Shown here in pieces: positions 1 to 7,150 of a stretch of DNA of 44,080 bases (the stretch's first letter is position 1; each line of letters opens with the position of its first letter). The position numbers and the translations under genes are program-made. The notes under the pieces are model-generated. The model saw nothing but the letters and a program-made list of their open reading frames with translations, had not been told where the DNA came from and searched no databases. This DNA comes from Pseudomonas viridiflava (lineage in GTDB: Bacteria > Pseudomonadota > Gammaproteobacteria > Pseudomonadales > Pseudomonadaceae), in contig NZ_UTKY01000042.1 in NCBI RefSeq assembly GCF_900583165.1, forward strand, positions 1 through 44,080, written 5' to 3'.

Positions 1-6
1 CACTCC

Positions 7-95
7 GGCTTGAATCCGTGGGCCGCCGTCATGGGCCATCCTTGGCCCAGGACGGCTAACCCGGCGTCCTGCCGGGTTACCCACGGATTCAAGCC
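7..95. repeat. Cloverleaf (three-way junction) palindromic repeat
   Basis: A 16-bp perfect outer inverted repeat (GGCTTGAATCCGTGGG at 7-22, complement at 80-95) encloses two adjacent hairpins. Hairpin 1 (25-56) has GCCGTC/GACGGC and GGGCCA/TGGCCC stems. Hairpin 2 (57-79) has a perfect 9-bp TAACCCGGC stem and a 5-nt loop. Only two bases (23-24) separate the outer stem from the first hairpin, so the strand could fold into a nearly fully paired three-way junction. It looks like a dispersed intergenic repeat, but copy number cannot be seen from one copy. Confidence 0.75.
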
Positions 96-142
96 TGCGT
101 TCGGCCAGCGTGGTTAACGGGGCGCCTTAGATCAAGATCAAA

Positions 143-176
<34 letters not shown>

Positions 177-245
177 TGGCGGGTTTAGTCGGCGTCGATA
201 GTCGTGTAGATACCTATGCCGAGATGGGACCGCCAAGGGTTTCAC

Positions 246-1157
246 TTACACCAACGCCTTGCGCAGATAGTCAAACAACAGCCGGCTCACCGGGGACAAC
301 TGCGCCTCATCGCGCACGACTAGAATCAAGCTGCGGTCCGACCACCCATCCGTCAGCGGCACCGCATGCAACCCCAGCGCCCGGCCAAACAATTCGTAAG
401 CCTTTTGAGGCAGGATACCAATCCCCATATTGGCCTGAACCATCCGGCACATCGCATCAAACCCCGGCACATGGATACGCAGGCGCAGCATTTTGCCCGC
501 CTCCCGCGCGGCGGCGTGGGTGCGCATATTGATGGAGCTGGCGGCATGCAGGCCGACGTAATCGCTGTCCAGGGTTTCGGCGAAAGCCACACTCTCACGG
601 GTGGCCAACGGGTGATCCGCCGGCATCAGCACCACCAGTTTATCGAGGCGATACGTCACACTGGGCAAGCCTTTGGTGTCGGTGTCACTGGAGCAGATGC
701 CCAGGTCTGCCACGCCATCCAGCACACCTTGCACCACCCCCTTGCTGGGGCGCTCTTCCAGATCGGTTTTCACTTCGGGGTGCAACTCGGAAAAATCCCG
801 CAAGTCTTCAGGAAGAAACTGAATAATGGCGGACAGATTCGCCAGCATCCGCACATAGCCCCGCACGCCATGGCTGTGTTCGCCCAGCTCCAGGCCCATC
901 TTCTCGACGTTGAACAGCATCTGCCGCGCATGGTGCAACAAGGTTTCGCCGGCGGCCGTCAGGTCCATGCCCTTGGCCCGTCGTACGAACAAGCTCACGT
1001 TCAGCACCTGCTCCAACTCCATCAAGCGCTTGCTGGCGGCCGACACCGCAATGGCTTCGCGATTGGCCGCACGTGTCAACGTGCCCTCTTCATACACCGC
1101 GACGAATAATTGCAGGGTGATCAGGTCCAGCCGTCGCACCAGGCTTTTGTGCAGCAT
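246..1157 (-). CDS. LysR-family transcriptional regulator
   Basis: A 303-aa LysR-type regulator. The N-terminal winged helix-turn-helix (about residues 6-65, with the LDLITLQLFVAVYEEGTLTRA start and a SAASKRLMELEQ recognition region) is followed by a LysR substrate-binding domain to the C-terminus. The frame stays open far upstream, but the start ATG at 1157 gives the usual family length and a classical N-terminus. That ATG shares its A with the TGA of the upstream SDR-like gene (TGATG), so the two are probably translationally coupled. The effector and targets are unknown. The linked SDR-like gene is a natural candidate target, but LysR genes are usually divergent from their targets and this one lies downstream in the same operon. 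Confidence 0.9.
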   Translation of the reverse strand: MLHKSLVRRLDLITLQLFVAVYEEGTLTRAANREAIAVSAASKRLMELEQVLNVSLFVRRAKGMDLTAAGETLLHHARQMLFNVEKMGLELGEHSHGVRGYVRMLANLSAIIQFLPEDLRDFSELHPEVKTDLEERPSKGVVQGVLDGVADLGICSSDTDTKGLPSVTYRLDKLVVLMPADHPLATRESVAFAETLDSDYVGLHAASSINMRTHAAAREAGKMLRLRIHVPGFDAMCRMVQANMGIGILPQKAYELFGRALGLHAVPLTDGWSDRSLILVVRDEAQLSPVSRLLFDYLRKALV

Positions 1158-1831
1158 CAGTGACGCTCGCTGGCCAAGCGGTTGATCTCGGCCTGCTCCA
1201 CCACCGGCCGTGGCGCGCCATGGCTGACCGCCTGCAACATGGCCCGGCCCACGGTCTCGGTGCTCACCACCCAACTCGGCTTGACCCGACGCACAAACGA
1301 CAACACCGGCCCCAGCGCCGAATAAAACGCCTGATACACCGGCGTCTTCGAGCGCACGCCATGCAACGGTTGAATCACCCCCGGACGAAACAGATACACC
1401 GCCTTGAACGGCAGGCGCAGCAACGCGTTCTCGGTCTTGCCTTTGACCCGCGCCCACATCGATTGACCTGCTTCGGAACTGTCGGTACCGGCGCCGGACA
1501 CATAGATAAACGTCATCTGCGGATTGAGCCGCGCCAGGGTGCTGGCGGCAACCAGGGTGAGGTCGTAGGTGAGGTGGGTGTACTTGGCCTCGTTCATCCC
1601 CGCCGACGAAACGCCGAGGCAAAAGAAGCAGGCGTCGAAGCCTTGCAGCAGGTTTTCTAGCGGTTGGAAATCCAGCATGTCGCTGTGCAACACCTGATGC
1701 AGCTTGCCGTGTTCCTGGGTCAACGGCGTGCGGCCGACGGCGACCACTTCCTGCACGTCAGCGGCCCGCAGGCACTCACGCAGCACGCCTTGGCCGACCA
1801 TGCCGGTGGCGCCGAATAACAGAACTCTCAT
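1157..1831 (-). CDS. NAD(P)-binding Rossmann-fold SDR-like protein
   Basis: A 224-aa atypical short-chain dehydrogenase / NAD(P)H-binding protein. Residues 1-12 form a Rossmann beta strand and glycine-rich loop (MRVLLFGATGMVGQG), with a further strand at FIYVSGAGTDSS and a conserved KGKTENALL segment where extended SDRs carry the YxxxK-like lysine. The ATG at 1831 is chosen over an in-frame upstream start because AAGGAA sits just upstream and the protein then begins directly at the cofactor-binding strand. It overlaps the downstream LysR gene by one base. Relatives are generic epimerase or oxidoreductase-like proteins; the substrate cannot be inferred. Confidence 0.85.
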   Translation of the reverse strand: MRVLLFGATGMVGQGVLRECLRAADVQEVVAVGRTPLTQEHGKLHQVLHSDMLDFQPLENLLQGFDACFFCLGVSSAGMNEAKYTHLTYDLTLVAASTLARLNPQMTFIYVSGAGTDSSEAGQSMWARVKGKTENALLRLPFKAVYLFRPGVIQPLHGVRSKTPVYQAFYSALGPVLSFVRRVKPSWVVSTETVGRAMLQAVSHGAPRPVVEQAEINRLASERH

Positions 1832-1926
1832 GGGGTTGGTTCCTTGGTTACAAACGATTAGCCGCACATTAAAGACAAACACACTATCAGCTTGTAGGTT
1901 ACCGCTGAAAAAGGATAAGTCAGCCC

Positions 1927-3114
1927 TTGAAAAACACCACCACCCTTACACTCGCCTGCTGTGCTGCCTTCCTCGCGCAAGTCGGCATCAGCAGCTACCT
2001 GCCCGCTGTGCCGGCCATCGCCCGCGCGCTGCCTGCAGCCGAAGATCAGGTCGCCCTTGCCCTGGCGATTTACCTGATGGGCATGGCGTTGCCCATGCTG
2101 CTCTGGGGCAGCCTGGGTGAACGCTTTGGCCGCAAACCGGTGTTGCTCACAGCCCTTGCAGTGTATGCGCTGGCCTGCGCAGCAATACCTTCAGCGTCCA
2201 ACATTGAAAGCTTCCTCTCGTTGCGACTGATCCAAGGCTTAGGTGCTGGGGGTGTATCTGTCATGGCGCGCGTATTGGTGCGGGACAGTTTCAGCGGTGC
2301 GTTATTGGCCAAGGCGTTGTCGTGGTTGGGCATGACCTTCGTGATCGCCTTGGGACTGGGGCAATTCGTAGGCTCGTTGCTGCACGTGGCATTGGGTTGG
2401 GAGGCGATCTTTTACGGTTTGGCCGTTGGCGCAGTGGTGTTGATGGGGGTAATGCTACGGTTGGACTTCCCGACGCGGGTAAAAGCCGATTCATCCGACC
2501 CCGCCTGGCGTATCTATTCCAAAATACTACGCCACCCTCCCTTTTTGCATGCCGCACTGGCTGGCGGTTTGGGTTACGGGGTGATCATTGCGTTCAACAC
2601 CTGTGCACCGCTGATCTTGCAGGGCCGTTTCGAGTGGAGCGCGGCGCAGTATGGTTGGCTGGGTTGGCCGATCAGCGCGGCGTATCTGGCGGGTGCGTTA
2701 ATGGTCAACCGCTTCGTTGCTCGCAACGGGCGGTTGGCGATGATGAGTTGGGGCGTCACCCTGTTAATGGTGGGAACGGCTGTGATGTTGCTGGGCAGTG
2801 TGTTTGGCGGCGAGTTGGCCGTACTGCTATGGCTGCCGTATTGCCTGGCGGTATTTGGGCAATCAATGAGTTACCCCATCAGTTTGTCACTGGCTAACGA
2901 TGAGTCGCCGGTGAGTGGCGCCTACGCCATGGCATTGAGCGGTTTTACGCATCAGTTGATGGCCGCGCTGATCGGCGCCGTGGCGAGCCTGCTGGTCAGC
3001 CAGCAGGCCTGGCCGTTAACGGCTTTATGTGTAGCGTTGGCCGGCGGCGCCTGGGTGTGCGCCGCCCGCTGCCGAGCCGATCAAAAGGCGTTGCGAAAAA
3101 TCTCCTCGATCTGA
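1927..3114 (+). CDS. MFS drug-efflux transporter, DHA1 (Bcr/CflA-like)
   Basis: A 395-aa inner-membrane protein with about 12 hydrophobic helices, a good match in length and pattern to the drug:H+ antiporter-1 group. The motif between TM2 and TM3 ([11 protein letters not shown]) is the MFS motif A, and [10 protein letters not shown] in TM4 resembles motif B. The start is a TTG at 1927 preceded by AAGGA at about 11 bases; no in-frame ATG gives a complete TM1. The likely role is proton-driven export of drugs or metabolites; the substrate is unknown. Its last 34 bases overlap the 3' end of the convergent alcohol dehydrogenase gene. Confidence 0.88.
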   Translation: MKNTTTLTLACCAAFLAQVGISSYLPAVPAIARALPAAEDQVALALAIYLMGMALPMLLWGSLGERFGRKPVLLTALAVYALACAAIPSASNIESFLSLRLIQGLGAGGVSVMARVLVRDSFSGALLAKALSWLGMTFVIALGLGQFVGSLLHVALGWEAIFYGLAVGAVVLMGVMLRLDFPTRVKADSSDPAWRIYSKILRHPPFLHAALAGGLGYGVIIAFNTCAPLILQGRFEWSAAQYGWLGWPISAAYLAGALMVNRFVARNGRLAMMSWGVTLLMVGTAVMLLGSVFGGELAVLLWLPYCLAVFGQSMSYPISLSLANDESPVSGAYAMALSGFTHQLMAALIGAVASLLVSQQAWPLTALCVALAGGAWVCAARCRADQKALRKISSI

Positions 3115-4229
3115 CGCTGGTCCGCCCGCCGTGGGTTGGTCAGGCCGCATGCATCCTTCAGCGCATTGGTGGCCAGTAACGGAATGTCCTGCAACTTGGC
3201 CCCCAACTCGCGCAGCCCCGCCGGGATTTCAACGTCGTGGGCCAGGCTGCGAATGGCGGCGATGGCGGCTTGGGCACCCTCTTCGTCGGTGCTGCCCTTG
3301 ATCTCGGCGCCCAGTGCGCGGGCGACATCGCTCAAGCGTTTGGCGCTGACGCTGGCATTGAAGCTCTGCACATGGGGCAGCAACACCGCGTTGCATACGC
3401 CGTGGGGCAGGTCGTAAAAACCGCCGAGCTGGTGGGCCATGGCGTGCACGAAACCAAGGGACGCATTGTTGAAGGCCATGCCGGCGAGGAACTGCGCATA
3501 CGCCATGTTTTCCCGTGCCCCCTTATCGCTGCCATCGTGCACAGCCAGACGCAGGTTGGCGCTGATCAACTCGATGGCCTTGATGGCGCAAGCGTCGGTG
3601 ATCGGCGTCGCGGCGGTCGAGACGTAGGCTTCAATGGCGTGGGTCAGGGCGTCCATGCCGGTGGCGGCGGTGAGGCCCTTGGGCATGCCGACCATCAGCG
3701 AAGGGTCGTTGACCGACAGCAGCGGCGTAACGTTGCGGTCAACGATGGCCATCTTCACGTGGCGGCTTTCGTCGGTGATGATGCAAAAACGGGTCATCTC
3801 GCTGGCGGTACCGGCGGTGGTGTTGATGGCAACCAGCGGCAATTGCGGTTTGGCGCTCTGGTCGACGCCTTCGTAATCACCGATATGCCCACCGTTGGTG
3901 GCGCACAAGGCGATGCCCTTGGCGCAGTCATGGGGCGAACCGCCACCCAGGGACACCACGAAATCGCAGGCGCTTTGCTGCAACAACGCCAGGCCCTTCT
4001 CGACATTCTCCACATTGGGGTTGGGCTTGGCGCCGTCGTAGATCACCGAGTCGATGTCTTGCATTGCCAGTTTCTCGGCGATCATGCTGGCCACGCCCAC
4101 CTTGGCCAACCCGGCGTCGGTGACGATCAGCGCCTTGCGAAAACCGTAGTTACGAATGGCAATCATGGCTTCGTCGAGGCAATCGGTGCCCATGATGTTG
4201 ACGGCGGGAATGAAGAAGGTGCTGCTCAT
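3081..4229 (-). CDS. yiaY: Iron-containing alcohol dehydrogenase, YiaY-type
   Basis: A 382-aa group III (Fe-dependent) alcohol dehydrogenase, full length. The Rossmann [14 protein letters not shown] motif (about residues 95-108) and the metal-site region with the [10 protein letters not shown] signature and two downstream histidines ([22 protein letters not shown]) are all present. From memory it closely resembles E. coli YiaY and Pseudomonas ErcA-like proteins, which oxidise or reduce short alcohols/aldehydes with NAD+; YiaY is often labelled L-threonine dehydrogenase. It is not in an exaABC/pqq cluster here. A perfect Anr/FNR-type site lies about 60 bp upstream, which would fit induction at low oxygen. 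The 3' end overlaps the convergent MFS gene. Confidence 0.92.
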   Translation of the reverse strand: MSSTFFIPAVNIMGTDCLDEAMIAIRNYGFRKALIVTDAGLAKVGVASMIAEKLAMQDIDSVIYDGAKPNPNVENVEKGLALLQQSACDFVVSLGGGSPHDCAKGIALCATNGGHIGDYEGVDQSAKPQLPLVAINTTAGTASEMTRFCIITDESRHVKMAIVDRNVTPLLSVNDPSLMVGMPKGLTAATGMDALTHAIEAYVSTAATPITDACAIKAIELISANLRLAVHDGSDKGARENMAYAQFLAGMAFNNASLGFVHAMAHQLGGFYDLPHGVCNAVLLPHVQSFNASVSAKRLSDVARALGAEIKGSTDEEGAQAAIAAIRSLAHDVEIPAGLRELGAKLQDIPLLATNALKDACGLTNPRRADQRQIEEIFRNAF

Positions 4230-4287
4230 GGCGAATCCTCGGATGACGTTTATACCTACAGCATCGGCCTCACCTGCCTACGCCATC

Positions 4288-4301
4288 TTGATCAGGATCA
4301 A
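4288..4301. promoter_or_regulatory. Anr/FNR-type binding site
   Basis: TTGATCAGGATCAA matches the FNR/Anr consensus TTGAT-N4-ATCAA in every specified position. It lies between divergent genes: 58 bp upstream of the yiaY-type start (4229, minus) and 53 bp upstream of the DUF4917 start (4355, plus). It could therefore serve either promoter; the alcohol dehydrogenase is the more natural Anr target. Confidence 0.7.
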
Positions 4302-4354
4302 CGCCCGCTCGTGATAAAGTCACCGCCCAGCCGATTTCGAGTAGACCCGCCGCG

Positions 4355-5371
4355 ATGAAGGATTTCCAGGATATTGACGCCCACCTTGAAGACTGGAGCG
4401 CATTGCGCGCAGCCCTCGACTTCAGTGGGATTCTGATCGGCAACGGCGCCAGCCGTACGATCTGGGAAGACTTTGCCTACGACTCGCTGTTTGAAAACGC
4501 CCGCACCGTCGAAGAAAAGCCCCTAAGCCAATCCGAACTCAGCGTGTTCGACGCCCTGCAAACCCGCAGTTTCGAGCAAGCCTTGGGCGCGCTGAAAACC
4601 ACCAGCCGGGTCAACAAGGCCCTGGCCGTCAGCTCGGCGGCGCCGCGCAATCGCTACTACGCAATCAAGGAAGCCTTGATCAATACCATCCACGGCGTGC
4701 ATATCCCGTGGCGTTTGGTACAGCCGTCGACGCTGGCGACGATCAACGCTGAACTGGCGAGTTACGCCACGGTATTTACCAGCAACTACGATTTGCTCAA
4801 CTACTGGGCGATCCTGCACACCCCCGGCATCGACGATCTGTTCCGCAGCGCCGACGCCAGCTTCGACCTGCGCAACACCCATACCGTGGCCACCCGGATT
4901 CTCTATCTGCATGGTGGCCTGCACCTAGTGCGCAACCTCGATGGCACCGCACGCAAATTGCCGTCCACCGACAGCACCTTGCTCAGCAGTTTTGCCATCA
5001 ACAATACGATCAAGACCCTGGACGATGTGCCGCTGTTCGTCAGCGAGGGCAAGGTTGAGGAGAAGCTCAAGACCATCCGCAGCTCGGATTATCTATCGTT
5101 TTGTTATGAGCAGTTGCTGGGCCATCACGGCGCGCTGTGCATCTTTGGGCATGATTTGGGCGCGCAGGATAAACACTTGGTGGATGCGATTCGCCAGGCC
5201 AAATTGACCACCCTGGCGATCTCGGTGTCGGGGCGCAGTGATGGGTTTATTCGTCAGCAGAAGCGACGGTATTCGCAGTTGTTCGAGGGGACTGGCGTGG
5301 AACTCCAGTTTTTTGCGGCGCGCACGCACCCATTGGGCAGCCCTACGCTGTCAGTACCTGTAGAGCACTGA
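4355..5371 (+). CDS. DUF4917-like protein with SIR2-type motifs
   Basis: A 338-aa soluble protein that resembles the DUF4917 family. It carries, in order, what look like SIR2-fold signatures: GNGASRTIW (29-37, the glycine-rich NAD-binding loop position), FTSNYD (141-146, the SIR2-like TxNYD motif), LYLHGG (183-188, the LHG motif) and GHDLGAQDKHL (265-275). N144 and H186 fall where the catalytic Asn and His sit in SIR2-like NADases. No transmembrane segment or second domain is visible. It stands alone between the alcohol dehydrogenase and the sigma factor. It could be an NAD-binding or NAD-cleaving enzyme, possibly defence-related, but nothing nearby proves this. Confidence 0.75.
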   Translation: MKDFQDIDAHLEDWSALRAALDFSGILIGNGASRTIWEDFAYDSLFENARTVEEKPLSQSELSVFDALQTRSFEQALGALKTTSRVNKALAVSSAAPRNRYYAIKEALINTIHGVHIPWRLVQPSTLATINAELASYATVFTSNYDLLNYWAILHTPGIDDLFRSADASFDLRNTHTVATRILYLHGGLHLVRNLDGTARKLPSTDSTLLSSFAINNTIKTLDDVPLFVSEGKVEEKLKTIRSSDYLSFCYEQLLGHHGALCIFGHDLGAQDKHLVDAIRQAKLTTLAISVSGRSDGFIRQQKRRYSQLFEGTGVELQFFAARTHPLGSPTLSVPVEH

Positions 5372-5457
5372 TCAAAATCTGATCACAGGAGTAAGGGCTG
5401 CGGTCAGGCTTATTTGCAGTCGACCATCGGTATCAACGCATTTAGATGAAGACAGAT

Positions 5458-5479
5458 GACAATGGTTCTCGATACCATT
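5458..5479 (+). promoter_or_regulatory. Candidate Fur box upstream of the ECF sigma gene
   Basis: GACAATGGTTCTCGATACC (5458-5476) matches about 12 of 19 positions of the Fur consensus. It contains a clean inverted repeat, AATGGT-N7-ACCATT (5461-5479). It lies about 40 bp before the ECF sigma start, where iron-starvation sigma genes usually carry a Fur operator. Confidence 0.6.
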
Positions 5480-5519
5480 CGCGACTTTTCTACGTCGTGC
5501 TTCGTCAAGAAGGATATCC

Positions 5520-6059
5520 ATGTCTCGTCCCAAGCCCGACCCAACGTCGGCCGATGCCTTTGGCGGATTCTATACAGACATCCTGTATTTCCTGCGCAAA
5601 CGCACGGACAACGCCAGCGATGCGGCGGACATGACACAGGACGTGTTTACCCAATGGCTGGACTACCGCGACCGCGCCAAGGTCGAACAGCCACGGGCTT
5701 TTCTGTTCCAGATGGCGCGCAATCTGCTGCGTGACCACTGGCGTAAACAGAAGGTACGCCAGACCGTCCACCAGGATCAGGCCGCCATGGACGCCGAGCC
5801 CGTCACCGATGAGCAGAATGAGCCCATGGCGGCCGCACAACGCTCGCAACGCTTGGAACAATTGAAAGAAGTCCTCGCCGAACTCTCGCCCCGTCGGCGA
5901 GAAGCCCTTATGCTGCACCGCTTCGAAGGCCTCAGCCAGGCGCAGATCGCCGAACGCATGGGTATTTCCATCAGCATGGTGGAGAAGCACATCGCCCTTG
6001 CCCTGCTGCATTGCAAGCGACGCCTTCAAAACGACCCCGGCACGGAGCAGCCAGCATGA
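5520..6059 (+). CDS. FecI-like ECF sigma factor (HxuI-like)
   Basis: A 179-aa extracytoplasmic-function sigma factor of the iron-starvation class. Region 2 spans about residues 12-78 (DAADMTQDVFTQWL, then RAFLFQMARNLLRDHWRK). Region 4 spans about 113-165, with the helix-turn-helix GLSQAQIAERMGISISMVEKHI typical of FecI-type sigmas. AGAAGGA lies 6 bases before the ATG. The gene overlaps the FecR-like gene by ATGA (6056-6059). It probably directs RNA polymerase to the receptor promoter when the receptor senses its ligand, with Fur control of its own promoter. The gene order matches P. aeruginosa hxuI-hxuR-hxuA as I recall it. Confidence 0.92.
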   Translation: MSRPKPDPTSADAFGGFYTDILYFLRKRTDNASDAADMTQDVFTQWLDYRDRAKVEQPRAFLFQMARNLLRDHWRKQKVRQTVHQDQAAMDAEPVTDEQNEPMAAAQRSQRLEQLKEVLAELSPRRREALMLHRFEGLSQAQIAERMGISISMVEKHIALALLHCKRRLQNDPGTEQPA

Positions 6060-7024
6060 CCCGCCTGAGCGACATCGACACCCTGGACATCGAGGACAGC
6101 GACTCCATCGATGCCCAGGCCGCCAGCTGGTTTGCCCGCAACCGCAATGAGCCTGATCGTGCCGAGCGCAAGGCGTTTGCCGCCTGGCACACGACGCCCG
6201 CCCATGCCCGCGCCTATGCCGAGTTCGAGCAATTGTGGGCCGACCTTGCCCAGTTGCAACAATTGAACAAACCCGTGGCGCTGCCACAGCGCAAGCCCTC
6301 GGTTCTGCGCCCTGCCCTGGCCGTGGCGGCTGCCGTTGTCTGCGCATTGCTTGCCACTCAGATCGGGGCGCCGCGTGCGTTGTATCACAGCCAAGTGGCC
6401 GCCCATGCCAAGGGCATGCGTACCCTGAACCTGCCTGACGGCAGCACGCTGTATGTCAACGCCAACACGCGCCTGCGCCTGGACTTCACCGCGCACCAAC
6501 GCATCGTGCACCTGGACAAAGGCCAGCTGTACATCGAAGTCGCTGCCGACAAGGAACGGCCGCTGTACGTGCAAGCCGGCGAGGCCACCGTGCGGGTCGT
6601 CGGCACCGGCTTTGACGTGCGGCGCAGCCAACAGCAATTGGTGGTCAGCGTCGCCCATGGCCAGGTAGCGTTCGAGCCAGATGCAAACAGCCCGGTCGCC
6701 CTGCTGGGTGCCAAACAGCGTGCCACGCTCAACTACGCCAAAAACACCTTGCAGCAGCAAACCCTCACCGCCGAAGAAATCGCCGATTGGCGCAGCGGGC
6801 ACTTGTCGTTTCGCAACCGCGAACTTGTCAGCCTGATCGATGAACTCAGCCTGTATCGCCCCCAGGCGCTGTTGCAAGTGAACCCCGCCGTGGCGCAACT
6901 GAAAGTCTCGGGCAATCTGGATGTGAACGACCCCGACGCCCTGCTCAACGCCCTGCCCGCCTTGCTACCGGTGAAAACCGTGGCGTCGGCCGACGGAATC
7001 ATCCGAATAGAATCCAGCAAATAG
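6056..7024 (+). CDS. FecR-family anti-sigma factor (HxuR-like)
   Basis: A 322-aa inner-membrane sigma regulator. The cytoplasmic N-terminal sigma-binding domain (about residues 15-62) has the AASWFARNRNEPDRAERKAF and FAAWHTTPAHARAYAEFEQL blocks. One transmembrane segment follows at about 83-101. The periplasmic FecR domain runs about 112-205, with LPDGSTLYVNANTRLRLDF and VVGTGFDVR, and a C-terminal STN-like domain (about 235-320) would contact the receptor's signalling domain. The ATG at 6056 is chosen because it overlaps the sigma stop codon (ATGA); the longer open frame starts inside the sigma gene. It should hold the sigma inactive until the receptor is occupied. Confidence 0.92.
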   Translation: MTRLSDIDTLDIEDSDSIDAQAASWFARNRNEPDRAERKAFAAWHTTPAHARAYAEFEQLWADLAQLQQLNKPVALPQRKPSVLRPALAVAAAVVCALLATQIGAPRALYHSQVAAHAKGMRTLNLPDGSTLYVNANTRLRLDFTAHQRIVHLDKGQLYIEVAADKERPLYVQAGEATVRVVGTGFDVRRSQQQLVVSVAHGQVAFEPDANSPVALLGAKQRATLNYAKNTLQQQTLTAEEIADWRSGHLSFRNRELVSLIDELSLYRPQALLQVNPAVAQLKVSGNLDVNDPDALLNALPALLPVKTVASADGIIRIESSK

Positions 7025-7041
7025 CGGTAAACCCCCTAGTT

Positions 7042-7060
7042 GAGAATATTTTCCATTCGC
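7042..7060 (+). promoter_or_regulatory. Possible receptor promoter or Fur-like site
   Basis: The 126-bp gap between the anti-sigma and receptor genes holds GAGAATATTTTCCATTCGC, which matches about 11 of 19 Fur consensus positions. A sigma-specific receptor promoter is expected in this gap, but I cannot assign its -35 and -10 elements with confidence. Confidence 0.3.
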
Positions 7061-7150
7061 AGGTGTGGATTTTTTTATCCGTCCCGTCTTCCTCCGGTCT
7101 GCGTTTGATACGCACACCTTTTCGGCCACTTGGCCACACCGGGGGATTTC

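Noticed and set aside
127..140. Anr-like site at the left end (minus strand TTGATCTTGATCTA)
   Set aside because: The second half-site differs at two positions from ATCAA and no gene start is near on that side.
366..1109. 247-aa open frame on the plus strand opposite the LysR gene
   Set aside because: High-GC antisense shadow with His/Gln/Ala-rich composition and no domain; the LysR frame is convincing.
3237..4358. 373-aa open frame opposite the yiaY-type gene
   Set aside because: Low-complexity Gly/His/Asp composition typical of an antisense shadow; the dehydrogenase has all family motifs.
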